From positions 1 to 64,000 of the IMG/VR virus record IMGVR_UViG_3300048008_000449: DNA of 64,000 bases; one strand, given 5' to 3'. Shown here piece by piece: positions 8,277 to 17,780 of this stretch. The translations under genes and the position numbers were made by a program. The stretch's first letter is position 1; the number at the start of each line of letters is the position of its first letter. The notes under the pieces are model-generated. The model had not been told where the DNA came from. It saw only the letters and a list, made by a program, of their open reading frames with translations, and made no database searches. Origin of the DNA: a virus.

Positions 8277-9519
8277 ACTAAAGAAAAGCAAAACATTCTG
8301 CATGCTACCGTTTATGCATATTTACGGAACAGCAGGCGGAGACATTGTGCCGTGTTGTGAGGCACAAGAAATCCCATTGAATAAACCAGGGGAGACAGCT
8401 CTTGAAAGCTGGAATAACGAAAACTATAAAGAGCTAAGACGGGCTTTGGCAGAGGACGAAAGACCAGAACGTTGTAATGTGTGCTGGCACTTAGAGGATA
8501 GCGGCATTGTAAGCAACCGTCAACAATGGGAAAAAGACAACTGGAAAGACTTCAGTGACAAAGTTAAAGTCAATGATGATTTCAGTGTTGATAATAAACC
8601 TATGTGGGTAGAACTTAAAGTAAGTAACTTTTGCAATTTAAAATGTATTATGTGCAGTACACATAGTAGTTATAAACGTGTAAAAGACTTAGATATTATT
8701 AAGAAGTATACAAAAGATGGCTACGAAACTAGACTTTTACGACCTACGGATTTATTCGCAAGTTTAAATGAATGGCCTGATCTATGGGATAATGTTCACA
8801 CACTACAATTTACAGGGGGTGAACCAATCATTAATCAAGAGCATTATGACTTACTAGAAGGAATACCCACAGAAGTTAAATCAAAAATTAAATTACGTTA
8901 TGCAACAAATATAAGTCATATTAAATTTAAAAAATACGACTTAGTTGAAATGTGGAGACAATTTAAACATGTTAACATTAAAGTAAGCATGGATGGCGTT
9001 GAAGAAGTATACAATTATATTAGACAAGATGGTGATTGGGATACAGTATATAACAATATGCTTGTTCTTAATGCAGAACCAACAATAGATCTTGCTGTTG
9101 GTATAACAGTGCAATCTCATAACATTTATCATATGCCAGAGTTTTATCAATTTTGGAAAGAAAGTCCAATTGAATTAAAGTTTATTACAGCCAACGTATT
9201 ACAAACGCCAAAGTATCTAAGACCAAACTTATGGCCTCAACCATATAGAACTAAAATAATTGATAGACTAAGAGAAGCATATGAATGGTATCCAGAAATG
9301 GAAAGGTTTATAACGTACATGGAAAATAATCCACCAGATGAATTAAACTATACCAAGATGAGAAAATATACTAGAGATCTTGAAAACAGGTATCCCAAAG
9401 ATACTACACTAAAGTCAATGATAAAAGATCATTTAGGAATAAAACTGGAAGGAATGGACGAGGTCGATCAGCGAGTGAAAGATCAAGAAGCAGCATTTTT
9501 TAAAGGATTCAAACGATGA
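8260..9519 (+). CDS. Radical SAM protein with N-terminal SPASM-like domain
   Basis: A 419-residue protein. The N-terminal part has C14, VPCC at 30-33 and CNVC at 72-75. The core has CNLKCIMC at 125-132 and FTGGEPIIN, with a later VSMDGVEE strand. It is one of a subgroup of longer (about 390-435 residue) members with the paralogues at 14119, 16605, 18492 and 20150, which share the C-terminal region after the barrel, including the rhythm of Trp and Pro residues (VLQTPKYLRPNLWP). It overlaps the previous gene by 17 bases and ends in an ATGA overlap with the next small gene. Confidence 0.9.
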   Translation: MINKDKLKKSKTFCMLPFMHIYGTAGGDIVPCCEAQEIPLNKPGETALESWNNENYKELRRALAEDERPERCNVCWHLEDSGIVSNRQQWEKDNWKDFSDKVKVNDDFSVDNKPMWVELKVSNFCNLKCIMCSTHSSYKRVKDLDIIKKYTKDGYETRLLRPTDLFASLNEWPDLWDNVHTLQFTGGEPIINQEHYDLLEGIPTEVKSKIKLRYATNISHIKFKKYDLVEMWRQFKHVNIKVSMDGVEEVYNYIRQDGDWDTVYNNMLVLNAEPTIDLAVGITVQSHNIYHMPEFYQFWKESPIELKFITANVLQTPKYLRPNLWPQPYRTKIIDRLREAYEWYPEMERFITYMENNPPDELNYTKMRKYTRDLENRYPKDTTLKSMIKDHLGIKLEGMDEVDQRVKDQEAAFFKGFKR

Positions 9520-9656
9520 AAAATAAATTGCTAACAGAAATTAAAAATTTGGAACAAGTAATATATATTTCAGAACTAGAAAAAGTTTCAGATAAAACTA
9601 TGACTAACCTTAGAAATAAATTAACAAAATTACAAAAACAGGCAGAGAATGATTAA
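9516..9656 (+). CDS. Small 46-residue helical protein
   Basis: A short frame of 46 residues between two array genes. Its ATG overlaps the upstream TGA (ATGA) and its last 8 bases overlap the next ATG. The sequence (MKNKLLTEIKNLEQ at the start, NKLTKLQKQAEND at the end) has leucine or isoleucine at heptad-like spacing and many Lys and Glu, so a coiled coil is likely. Overlapping junctions at both ends support a real, coupled gene. It lacks Cys and does not look like a typical RiPP precursor, although a short peptide beside radical SAM enzymes deserves that question. Confidence 0.6.
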   Translation: MKNKLLTEIKNLEQVIYISELEKVSDKTMTNLRNKLTKLQKQAEND

Positions 9657-10926
9657 AGGCCAAAAAGATTGGGATTATCAATTTGTAAGTGACTGTGAAA
9701 TAGTAAATGTGTTTATACCAAAAAACACACATCTCAGCGAACACGAAGAATTGAAACAAAAGCTACTGTTATTGCAACAAGTAGAATGTGATAATCACTT
9801 GACATCAAGCATAGTTAACTTGTATAATACTAGTAGTATTGACTGGATTAACCATGTTAGAAAAATGGGACACAAATATGTTGCATTTTGGTTTGATGGC
9901 TGTTGGCCTAAAACAGAAGGTATTGAGAAAAAGATACTAACCTATATAACTAGATTAGAAAAGAAAGATTGGATAACCGCAGTACATCCAAAATACTTAG
10001 ATAGTTTAATGTTACTGAATATAGACGAATTTATTGCATGGCCTGCTAAAGCACCTAACTTTGGAAACTATAAGTTTTGGGCAGAGAATTGGATAAGTGA
10101 CTGTACAGTAGAATTAAGTAAAACCATAGAAAGAAACATAGTAGTGGGTGCACCACAAACAGATCCAGAGAACTTTTTAAATGGACTAATGAATGAGAAA
10201 TATACAGATCATACTATTTCAAGAGGTGCAAGAGTAATTATAAAACGTAAAAATATACCAAGTAGTCCTGTATATTTTGTTAATACAGAGCCACTAGATG
10301 TTGACATTATTGAGCAAAATAAGGGTAAAATATACCAACAATATGTGGGTACAACTGCAGGTTTTAAACTGCTATATAACGCATATAACTACGGTTTTGA
10401 TTTACACAGTACAAAGTTCGTCTGGTACGATTTCGACGCACACAGCCTCAAATTTAAGCGTCTAATGGTGGAAAATTGGGACGGAATTGACTATCCAGCG
10501 TTTGTTGAACAGTTTTGTAGCAAGTATCCAGAAGCAAACTCATTATTGCTAAAAGATGCTAAAAAGCAATGGGCAAGTATTCTTGAACACTTTGGCGGAG
10601 AAAACAATTGGCTAGATTTTTGGTGTCAAGTTGGATGTATGGAACACGAATTTATTGAAGTAGATTTAATCAGCGGACACAAGCAAATAACAGACAAATT
10701 AGATAACGTTAGTACATTCTTTTGGACAAGCAACATATACAGTTATGTATTGCTAAAAGTAATGAGCGAACCATTTAAGTTAGAACGTAGTTTTGCTGAC
10801 TTAGTAACAAGATTACAAGAGATTGATAACTGTTGGTTCTTTGGAACAGATCCAAATGATAATAACTTAAATTGCAATGTAAAATCTATATTAGGTTATA
10901 GTACAAACGAAAGTATAGGAACGTAA
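9649..10926 (+). CDS. Unknown protein, first of a paralogous pair
   Basis: A 425-residue protein paralogous to the following gene. Shared landmarks are KYVAFWFDGCWP near residue 85 (KVAVLWAEGSWP in the partner), FVWYDFDAHSLKFKRLMVENWDG near 275 (VIWADYSSYAVKWMEILINEWNG in the partner), then a YPEANSLL, W..IL..FG, NWLDFW region. The middle part has a beta-strand, acidic-turn, helix pattern like a Rossmann or nucleotide-binding fold, but no glycine-rich loop is certain. No signal or membrane segment. Function not recognised. Confidence 0.75.
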   Translation: MIKGQKDWDYQFVSDCEIVNVFIPKNTHLSEHEELKQKLLLLQQVECDNHLTSSIVNLYNTSSIDWINHVRKMGHKYVAFWFDGCWPKTEGIEKKILTYITRLEKKDWITAVHPKYLDSLMLLNIDEFIAWPAKAPNFGNYKFWAENWISDCTVELSKTIERNIVVGAPQTDPENFLNGLMNEKYTDHTISRGARVIIKRKNIPSSPVYFVNTEPLDVDIIEQNKGKIYQQYVGTTAGFKLLYNAYNYGFDLHSTKFVWYDFDAHSLKFKRLMVENWDGIDYPAFVEQFCSKYPEANSLLLKDAKKQWASILEHFGGENNWLDFWCQVGCMEHEFIEVDLISGHKQITDKLDNVSTFFWTSNIYSYVLLKVMSEPFKLERSFADLVTRLQEIDNCWFFGTDPNDNNLNCNVKSILGYSTNESIGT

Positions 10927-12326
10927 TGAAAATATTTATAAGAAGAAAAGAAATATGTCATATATCAGTCAGTGGTGTATTATGTAAAGAGTTAGAAGAA
11001 AAAGCATCTGACGATTATATTTCTATCTTAAAAACAGCAACTAATATAAATCTAAACCTTAGTACTGAATCGTCTTATATACATGATATTGAAGTGGACG
11101 CAGTATGGGATGCGTTTGAAAATTTAAGAGATCTTGGATTTAAAGTAGCAGTGTTATGGGCTGAAGGTAGTTGGCCTTGTGATCCTGATATAGATGATCA
11201 AATATTAGAATCAGTTGAGGAATGGGACAAAGAAGAATGGGGTTGTGCAGGACATATTTTAGATAGACCTGGAAAACGCAAGCCTACATTCCATCATCAG
11301 TGTGTTATTGTTAATTTACAAAAACAAACAGAAAGTATTCAATGTAGGATTCGTGAGTATGAAGCAAGTACAGAACACTTTCACGATGACTACACACCTA
11401 AATGGATTAAACCAACAGGAGCTTCTAACTTATATGAATATGTTCCTTCTAGTAGTTGGAGTTACGAAGAAGCAAAGAAACCATATAACTTGTTTAATTG
11501 TATATTGAGAACATCTCTAAAAAAAGGTTTAAAAGTTTTTAATATAGGATATAATATACGTAATTGTAAAGTATGTACATACCCTGAAGATGATATTAAA
11601 TGGACAGAAGAACAATTATTTAAAGAATACAGTGATCCAAAGATTATATATGATATAAAAGAAAACTATCCAGACAAGTTTTGTTTACTTGAAGCTAAGG
11701 TAATGTCTGAAACTTCTTTATATATTCTCAACACAGAATCAGTACCACATGTAATACAAGATGATATACAAGTAATGGTATGTCCGTGTAGTGGGTTACA
11801 TCAATTTAAATTTATAGAAAATAGTTTAGAGGTAATGGAAAAAGTTATTTGGGCAGACTATAGTTCTTATGCAGTTAAGTGGATGGAAATACTAATCAAC
11901 GAATGGAATGGGAAAGACTTTCATGACTTCTTTGAAACTAACAAACATAGACTTGATTATGATGGAATGTATGTATATGGACATGGTACATGGGAAAAGT
12001 TTTTAGATAGTTTTGATAGCAAAGAACAGTGGTTAAGTGTGTGGAATAAGATAAGAAATTTAGAGCATGATTTTAATGTAATAAATATTGTTAATGAAAG
12101 TAATAAAATAATAGAACTAATCCCACATGATAAGAATGTGTTATTACAATGTAGTAATATCTTCATGTATGAATCAAATTATTTTAACAAAGGATTAGAT
12201 ACAACATTTAATTCTATATCATATGTAAGAAGTGTACAAAACATTTCAAACAAAGTTTACTTGAATGGTGATTTTAATGGAAATTTTTATGATATGGTAA
12301 ACATAGGTAGGAGAAAATTTATATGA
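10926..12326 (+). CDS. Unknown protein, second of a paralogous pair
   Basis: A 466-residue protein, paralogue of the preceding gene and overlapping its stop (TAATG). Besides the shared blocks it has a Cys-containing segment in the middle (NCKVCTYPEDD) and CPCSGLHQFKF just before the IWADYSSYAVKWM block, which could form the first strand and turn of a Rossmann-like domain. Two tandem diverged copies inside a radical SAM operon suggest a heteromeric or serially acting pair. No enzymatic motif can be named with confidence. Confidence 0.75.
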   Translation: MKIFIRRKEICHISVSGVLCKELEEKASDDYISILKTATNINLNLSTESSYIHDIEVDAVWDAFENLRDLGFKVAVLWAEGSWPCDPDIDDQILESVEEWDKEEWGCAGHILDRPGKRKPTFHHQCVIVNLQKQTESIQCRIREYEASTEHFHDDYTPKWIKPTGASNLYEYVPSSSWSYEEAKKPYNLFNCILRTSLKKGLKVFNIGYNIRNCKVCTYPEDDIKWTEEQLFKEYSDPKIIYDIKENYPDKFCLLEAKVMSETSLYILNTESVPHVIQDDIQVMVCPCSGLHQFKFIENSLEVMEKVIWADYSSYAVKWMEILINEWNGKDFHDFFETNKHRLDYDGMYVYGHGTWEKFLDSFDSKEQWLSVWNKIRNLEHDFNVINIVNESNKIIELIPHDKNVLLQCSNIFMYESNYFNKGLDTTFNSISYVRSVQNISNKVYLNGDFNGNFYDMVNIGRRKFI

Positions 12327-13096
12327 CAATGGTAGATATACGAGAGTATAGAAAATTACATATGTTTAAGCCAGTTGATGAAAGAACACAAGAACATTTC
12401 TCAGCATGGGAAGATGTTAAAAAGAATCCAGCATTGGCTGACGAAATACAATTACAACCAAAAGAAGACGATGCAGATTTTATTAGAGATAATACTAAAG
12501 TGCCTTGGGTTGAAATTAAATCAAAAGTATTTTTTCCAGCACCTAGTATAAAAGCTGAAGCACAACAACTATTACGTACAGAATGTTTTACATCTCATAG
12601 AGCAGATAATTCAGGAGGCTGGATGAGCTTGTGTGTTTATGGAATGAGTAGTGTACATACAAATAGTACACACGATTATCAACTGCCAGAGTTTGCAGAA
12701 AGAGATCTAAGTGACTGGACAGACATTGCAAAGTTTTGCCCTATTACAAAAGACTGGCTAGAAAATAATGGACTGTATGATAGATATACACGTGTTCGTT
12801 TTGTAGTAGTATTGCCCGGCGGCTGGATAAGTCCACATGCAGATGTAGATAGTAAAGTAGGACTTGGTGCTACTAATGTATCATTAAACAATCCAGACGG
12901 ATGTGGATTAGTAATGGAAGAATACGGAAAAATGCCATTTGAAGATGGTAACATATTTAAGATTAATACTGGATACGAACATGCAGTATACAATAACTCA
13001 GGGATGCCTAGATTTCATATGATATTAGATGGCGATGTGAGTGATTATCAAAGAAATGAAATAGACAAGAATTATGCCAAAATGTTTGATGTTTAA
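12323..13096 (+). CDS. Aspartyl/asparaginyl beta-hydroxylase-like 2OG-Fe(II) oxygenase
   Basis: A 257-residue protein. VVVLPGGWISPHADVD (His at about 172) provides the HxD iron ligands, and GYEHAVYNNSGMPRFHMILDG supplies the distal His and the Arg that binds 2-oxoglutarate. The pattern (R-[VF]-..-LP-GG..-PH-D, then H..-N-S...R-H) is that of the Asp/Asn hydroxylase family. GGAG precedes the ATG, which overlaps the stop of the previous gene. Members hydroxylate peptides or lipids; here the substrate may be a product of the neighbouring radical SAM enzymes (inference). A second partial copy of the family lies at 63826-63999. Confidence 0.8.
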   Translation: MTMVDIREYRKLHMFKPVDERTQEHFSAWEDVKKNPALADEIQLQPKEDDADFIRDNTKVPWVEIKSKVFFPAPSIKAEAQQLLRTECFTSHRADNSGGWMSLCVYGMSSVHTNSTHDYQLPEFAERDLSDWTDIAKFCPITKDWLENNGLYDRYTRVRFVVVLPGGWISPHADVDSKVGLGATNVSLNNPDGCGLVMEEYGKMPFEDGNIFKINTGYEHAVYNNSGMPRFHMILDGDVSDYQRNEIDKNYAKMFDV

Positions 13097-14126
13097 ACAC
13101 GGAGTAACAATAGGTCCTGTCGGAAACGTCAGACCTTGTTGTATGTACATGAATCAAGATTTAGACAAGCGTTATAATGACGAAGGCTGGCGAGAAGAGT
13201 TTGACCAACTATATGAAGAAAGTCTTACTAAATGGTTGCCCAATTGTTACGAGTGTAAAGCAGAAGAAGACAGAGGCGAAAATAGTTTACGTATGGATGC
13301 TAACAGATGGTTTGAAGGCACAGAAGGAATTCAGTATTGGGATTTAAAATTGCATAACACATGCAATTTAACTTGTGTTATGTGCAATCCTGTTAGCAGT
13401 AGTAAGTGGCAAACACTAGTAAACAATAACCCTGAAGAAGAATGGCTTGGTGTTGTTAAAAAAGAAGCACAAATGAAAACTGGTTGGCATAAAGATATAT
13501 TGCCACTAATGATGGAACAACTTTATGATACAAAATATTTAAAATTTACAGGTGGCGAACCATTAATGATTCCACATGTAAGAAAGATTATTAAAAAATT
13601 ATATGACGAGGAAGTATCACCAGCGGTGCGTCTAAGTATTATTACTAATGGAACAATTCCATTAGATGCTGAAATGCTTAAAATGCTATTAACATTTAAG
13701 CGTGTACTGTTTATTGTAAGTGTTGACGGACTAGGCGAGAGATTTGAATATATCAGACAAGGATCAAATTGGCAAGAAGTTGAAAAGAATCTTCAACAGT
13801 TTAAAAAAATTGAAACAATGCACAACAACTTTGGATTGAAAATTAACTTCCTTCCAATGGCAGTTAATGCTGCTCAGCATGATGAGGCAGAACAATGGGC
13901 TAAGAAGAATAAATATGAATTTAGTCATAGTGTTGAAATATATAGACCAAAGTATTTGACATATGCTAGTTTAAATGCTAAACTAAGAGATAGATATAAT
14001 ATAACTTCGCATTACGAATATGACGAAGAACAATACCAACAGCTATTAAAACATATGGCTATAAAAGATAAGTTATCAGGCACTAACTTTAAGAGTGCTT
14101 GTCCGGAGTTTTTTGAAGATGAGTAA
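13074..14126 (+). CDS. Radical SAM protein with N-terminal SPASM-like domain
   Basis: A compact 350-residue array member. The N-terminus has KCLMF, RPCC at 20-23 and NCYECKAEED; the core motif CNLTCVMC is at 97-104 with FTGGEPLM and VSVDGLGE following. The ATG at 13074 lies 23 bases inside the preceding gene; an in-frame ATG at 13089 would drop the first Cys, so the longer form is preferred. It is closest in size and layout to the paralogue at 7140. Substrate unknown. Confidence 0.9.
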   Translation: MPKCLMFKHGVTIGPVGNVRPCCMYMNQDLDKRYNDEGWREEFDQLYEESLTKWLPNCYECKAEEDRGENSLRMDANRWFEGTEGIQYWDLKLHNTCNLTCVMCNPVSSSKWQTLVNNNPEEEWLGVVKKEAQMKTGWHKDILPLMMEQLYDTKYLKFTGGEPLMIPHVRKIIKKLYDEEVSPAVRLSIITNGTIPLDAEMLKMLLTFKRVLFIVSVDGLGERFEYIRQGSNWQEVEKNLQQFKKIETMHNNFGLKINFLPMAVNAAQHDEAEQWAKKNKYEFSHSVEIYRPKYLTYASLNAKLRDRYNITSHYEYDEEQYQQLLKHMAIKDKLSGTNFKSACPEFFEDE

Positions 14127-15336
14127 AAAATTACCAAGTGATACATTTTGTGTATTACCATTCATGCATGCCGCGGTTAATCCTGGCGGCGGGTTTCGTG
14201 TTTGTTGTAACAGTAATCCTGCTAACAATAAAGTACTAAAGGATGATGGAAGTGGCAAAGCGTATAGAATATTTAAAGATGATATCAACGATGCATGGAA
14301 TAGTAAATGGTATAAAAATATTCGTAAGCAGTTTATTAACGGAGAACGTCCTGAAACATGTCAAAGATGTTTCCGTGAAGAAGATGCAGGCATAAGAAGT
14401 CCACGTACAGGATATAATGAAAAATGGTATAAAGATGATGTTAATGTAGCTGAAGAAATACCATTGGATATACGTTATGTAGATTTGCGTTTAGGTAATT
14501 TATGTAATTTAAAATGTAGAATGTGTAATCCATGGAGTAGTAGTATGTGGGTTAAAGACTGGAACAAAGTAACAGGACTTGCAGAACTTACACCAAACGA
14601 TCCATTAAGTGATGAAGAACTAGATTATATGGAAGTTATGAAAGTATGGCCTGATCGTAAACAAACAGGATTAAACTTTGTAGAGATTGCAGGAACTATT
14701 GAAGAAATTTATTTAACAGGCGGTGAACCTACGTTAGCAACAAGTCAATATGCATTATTTGATTATTGTATTGAAAACGATTTAGCAAGTGGTATTAAAT
14801 TAAAGTATAACACAAACTTAACAAATATACCACAAAAGATGATTGACTATTGGAGTCACTTCAAAGGTGTACAACTTAATACAAGTATTGACGCAACAGG
14901 TGACAGAGATAGATATGTTAGATATCCAAGTAGTTGGCCAAAAATAGAACAAACATTTGACAAGCTGTTAGCATTACCAAATGTAGCAATTCAGGTACAT
15001 TGTACAGTACAAGTATTAAATATGTGTGCTATGAGTGAATTGTTTGATTGGACTAGAAGTAAAGGCATACCTGACAAAGACATATATTTAAATATTCTTA
15101 ATCATCCAGAAATGTACAACATTCGTACATTACCTAAAGAATTAAAACAACTAGCAGAACAGCGTTTACAACCATATTTAGACATACCAAAAGTAGCAGA
15201 TACAATTAAGTATATGTGGGCTGAGGATTGGCACGAAAAACGTTGGAAGGAATTTGTTGATTTTAATATGAAAACAGATGAATTACAAAAAGGTGACTTA
15301 CTAACAGTAGCCCCAGAATTTAAGAATTTTGTTTAG
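14119..15336 (+). CDS. Radical SAM protein with N-terminal SPASM-like domain
   Basis: A 405-residue protein starting at the ATG at 14119, which overlaps the previous stop by 8 bases. N-terminal motifs are FCVLPFMH, RVCC and TCQRC; the SAM-cluster motif CNLKCRMC is at 129-136, followed by LTGGEPTLA and TSIDATGD. The CNLKCRMCNPWSSS stretch is nearly identical to that of the other long members. It is followed by a 33-base gap with a late-promoter motif, the first real break in this operon. Confidence 0.9.
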   Translation: MSKKLPSDTFCVLPFMHAAVNPGGGFRVCCNSNPANNKVLKDDGSGKAYRIFKDDINDAWNSKWYKNIRKQFINGERPETCQRCFREEDAGIRSPRTGYNEKWYKDDVNVAEEIPLDIRYVDLRLGNLCNLKCRMCNPWSSSMWVKDWNKVTGLAELTPNDPLSDEELDYMEVMKVWPDRKQTGLNFVEIAGTIEEIYLTGGEPTLATSQYALFDYCIENDLASGIKLKYNTNLTNIPQKMIDYWSHFKGVQLNTSIDATGDRDRYVRYPSSWPKIEQTFDKLLALPNVAIQVHCTVQVLNMCAMSELFDWTRSKGIPDKDIYLNILNHPEMYNIRTLPKELKQLAEQRLQPYLDIPKVADTIKYMWAEDWHEKRWKEFVDFNMKTDELQKGDLLTVAPEFKNFV

Positions 15337-15338
15337 CC

Positions 15339-15345
15339 ATAAATA
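15339..15345 (+). promoter_or_regulatory. T4-type late promoter motif
   Basis: ATAAATA in the context CATAAATAG lies 24 bases before the ATG at 15370, in one of the few true gaps of the plus-strand array. RNA starting about six bases downstream would have a short leader carrying AAGGAG. This would let the second half of the array be expressed separately. Motif and position only. Confidence 0.45.
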
Positions 15346-15369
15346 GTGCTATAACAAGGAGACAATACA

Positions 15370-16035
15370 ATGGATAAATGGAGTGATATAATTTCTGCGA
15401 GAAGTACAACCTTTAGTTGGACTGATGAATTAATACCAAAAGAAGTAATACAAGAAGTATGTGAGGAAGTACATTTATTTTGCCCTAGTAAAAATAGAAA
15501 GATACCTTACATTGTAAACGTAATTAGAAATACAGATTACGATCAGCGTAAAGCCCTACACACAGGCTGTCATAGAAATACTGATCGTACTATAGAAGAA
15601 GACGGTGGTAACCCACAAGTGCTTGCTCCAACATTATTGGTGTTTAGTAAGCGTGACGTAACTGAAGCTGAAACAAAGTTTCAAACTATAGAAAAAAGAG
15701 TTGAAGATGGCATTGCTAATACAGATAACATTGAAATTGGTATGGCAGCATTATCATTCTTATACGGCTTAACATCAAGAGGATGGGATACAGGTTTGTG
15801 TCAGTGTGTTAGAAGTCGTAGTGGAACAGCAAGATTACTTGGAACCAACGGCTCTACTGATTTAATTATTGGTGTAGGTAAACGTAACACAGTAGATTCA
15901 GAAACAGGTGAAACAACAACTTGGCCTAAGTATATGGATCCACGTAACGATAAGCATCGTAAAATTCCATACCCATATGGAATTAGTCCTTATCCTAAAC
16001 CAAACTTTGACGATATATATAAAATAGAATTTTAA
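15370..16035 (+). CDS. Nitroreductase-like flavoprotein
   Basis: A 221-residue protein with AAGGAG before the ATG. The N-terminus (ISARSTTFSWTDELIPKEVIQEV) matches the R[RS]S-R-F and helix pattern of nitroreductases, and IEIGMAALSFLYGLTSRGWDTGLCQ matches the conserved helix that packs against FMN. Nitroreductase-fold enzymes reduce nitro groups or quinones or oxidise ring systems in peptide natural products using FMN. Divergence is high and the cofactor Arg is only tentatively placed. It opens the second half of the radical SAM array. Confidence 0.6.
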   Translation: MDKWSDIISARSTTFSWTDELIPKEVIQEVCEEVHLFCPSKNRKIPYIVNVIRNTDYDQRKALHTGCHRNTDRTIEEDGGNPQVLAPTLLVFSKRDVTEAETKFQTIEKRVEDGIANTDNIEIGMAALSFLYGLTSRGWDTGLCQCVRSRSGTARLLGTNGSTDLIIGVGKRNTVDSETGETTTWPKYMDPRNDKHRKIPYPYGISPYPKPNFDDIYKIEF

Positions 16036-16048
16036 GTAAGTGAGATAA

Positions 16049-16612
16049 ATGAAAATAATCGCAACCGGTAATCCAGAATTTGGTGTTGCAAAAGCAATTG
16101 CTGAACGGTTTCCTGAAACAACCTTTGTCAATAGAACTGACTGGGGATATGATTTATGTCAAGATTCATATAAAAAGAAACTAGCAGAAAAGGCTCTTAA
16201 TTATGACGTCTTTATTAACTGTTCCGCACTATGGCAGTATCATCAAACTATGCTACTAGATGTAGTCTACAAAAATGCTTTAAAGAACCTTAAACGACTA
16301 CATATCGTGTCTTTGGGTAGTACAACTGACAGAGCCACCAAAGGTAGCGACTGGCATTATCAACAAGAAAAGAAGGCATTGCGTAGTACAAGCAATGCAT
16401 TGGGCTTAAAAAGCATATGGGCTGGTGGACCAAAAGTAAGTTATGTTACATTTGGAACACTGGAAAATAATGCACATAAGCATCCAGGAAGAACAGTAAT
16501 GAAACTAAACGAAGCCGTAGATATGATAGAATATGTAATTAATATGCCTTATCATTTAAACGTTAACGAACTAAGCATTGACCCAATGCAAACGGATTGG
16601 CCAAATGAATAA
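16049..16612 (+). CDS. Short-chain dehydrogenase/reductase-like protein
   Basis: A 187-residue protein. The start (MKIIATGNPEFGVAKAIAERF) resembles a shortened Rossmann TGxxxGxG loop; DVFINCSA corresponds to the NNAG strand; HIVSLGST provides the active-site Ser strand and YQQEK the YxxxK pair. It is shorter than classical SDRs (about 250), lacking much of the C-terminal part. NAD(P)-dependent oxidation or reduction of a sugar or small alcohol is a reasonable guess. It follows the nitroreductase-like gene and its end overlaps the next radical SAM gene. Confidence 0.65.
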   Translation: MKIIATGNPEFGVAKAIAERFPETTFVNRTDWGYDLCQDSYKKKLAEKALNYDVFINCSALWQYHQTMLLDVVYKNALKNLKRLHIVSLGSTTDRATKGSDWHYQQEKKALRSTSNALGLKSIWAGGPKVSYVTFGTLENNAHKHPGRTVMKLNEAVDMIEYVINMPYHLNVNELSIDPMQTDWPNE

Positions 16613-17780
16613 ATTTTGCTACATGCCTTGGCATGCAATCACGTTGAGTGCAAATGGTGATATTAAGCCATGCTGTCAATTTAGTAATAAAGGTCGTTTA
16701 CCTAATACACAACATGAAACTATTATGGAAAACTTTAATAGTGAACGTATGCAAGAACTACGTAAAGACTTTCTAAAAGGTGTACAACCTAGTGCTTGCA
16801 ATAGTTGTTGGGAGAGAGAAGATTTAGTAGGACAAAGTAGACGCCTGTGGTTTAATAAAAAGTTTATGAAGTTTGATGCTGATTTTATAAATGGCAATAC
16901 ACCTGATACATATGATGTACCAAATCCAAAGTTCTATCAAGCAGATATTAACTTATCAAATGTGTGTAATTTAAAATGCCGTATGTGTGGAAGTTGGGCA
17001 AGTAACAGTTGGTTCGAAGAAGAAATAGCGTTAGCTAAAATAGACAAGCGTTATGAAAAGAATGAAAGAGCAGTTCCATTACAACAATATGGATTAGAAG
17101 ACTTACGCAATATGCTACCTCATTTAAAAGATGTAAAGCGTATAGACTTTAAAGGCGGAGAGCCTATGATGGCTAAACATCATAATCAATTCTTACAATG
17201 GTTGATTGATGAAGATATGACTAACATTGAATTATTTTACACAACAAACGGAACAGTACAAAATCCTAAAATACTGAACTTGTTAAAACAGTTTAAACGT
17301 GTTAGTATATGTTTTAGTATAGAAGGTACTGGAGAACTATATAGATATATTAGAGGTGGCAAATACGAACTAGAAGATTTTGAATTCACACTATCAGAAT
17401 ATGATAAGTTACCAAATGTACAAATTATGTTTAATGTAACATTACAAAATTATAATGTATTTAACTTACCAGACTTGCATTTTTTCTTGCATGAAATGGA
17501 AGATAAATACGAGAGAGTAAGTGCTAACAGTAGTTTCACTACTATCTGTAACAAACCAGCATATTTAAGTCCAATGAACTTGCCAGATGATTTACGAGAT
17601 AAAGCAATTAAAAACTTATCCTTGTTTGAAGATTTTGACAAGTTAGTTGAGAGTATGAAAGCTAGAACATTTAATCCTGAACTATGGGATACATTTATTA
17701 ACTTTACAAACGACTTAGATAAAATGCGAGGAGATAGTGTAGTTAAAGCTGTACCTCAACTAAAGGAATATTTTAAATGA
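16605..17780 (+). CDS. Radical SAM protein with N-terminal SPASM-like domain
   Basis: A 391-residue protein starting at the ATG at 16605, which overlaps the SDR-like stop by 8 bases. N-terminal motifs are FCYMPWHAITL, KPCC at 21-24 and ACNSCWERED; the SAM cluster motif CNLKCRMC is at 121-128, then FKGGEPMMA and FSIEGTGE. The N-terminal block is the intact form of the degenerate one in the paralogue at 4530. Ends in an ATGA overlap with the next gene. Confidence 0.9.
   Translation: MNKFCYMPWHAITLSANGDIKPCCQFSNKGRLPNTQHETIMENFNSERMQELRKDFLKGVQPSACNSCWEREDLVGQSRRLWFNKKFMKFDADFINGNTPDTYDVPNPKFYQADINLSNVCNLKCRMCGSWASNSWFEEEIALAKIDKRYEKNERAVPLQQYGLEDLRNMLPHLKDVKRIDFKGGEPMMAKHHNQFLQWLIDEDMTNIELFYTTNGTVQNPKILNLLKQFKRVSICFSIEGTGELYRYIRGGKYELEDFEFTLSEYDKLPNVQIMFNVTLQNYNVFNLPDLHFFLHEMEDKYERVSANSSFTTICNKPAYLSPMNLPDDLRDKAIKNLSLFEDFDKLVESMKARTFNPELWDTFINFTNDLDKMRGDSVVKAVPQLKEYFK

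Noticed and set aside
9516-9656. RiPP precursor peptide for the radical SAM/SPASM enzymes
   Set aside because: It is short and next to the enzymes, but it has no leader/core layout, no Cys, Ser/Thr-rich or Gly-rich core and looks like a plain coiled coil.
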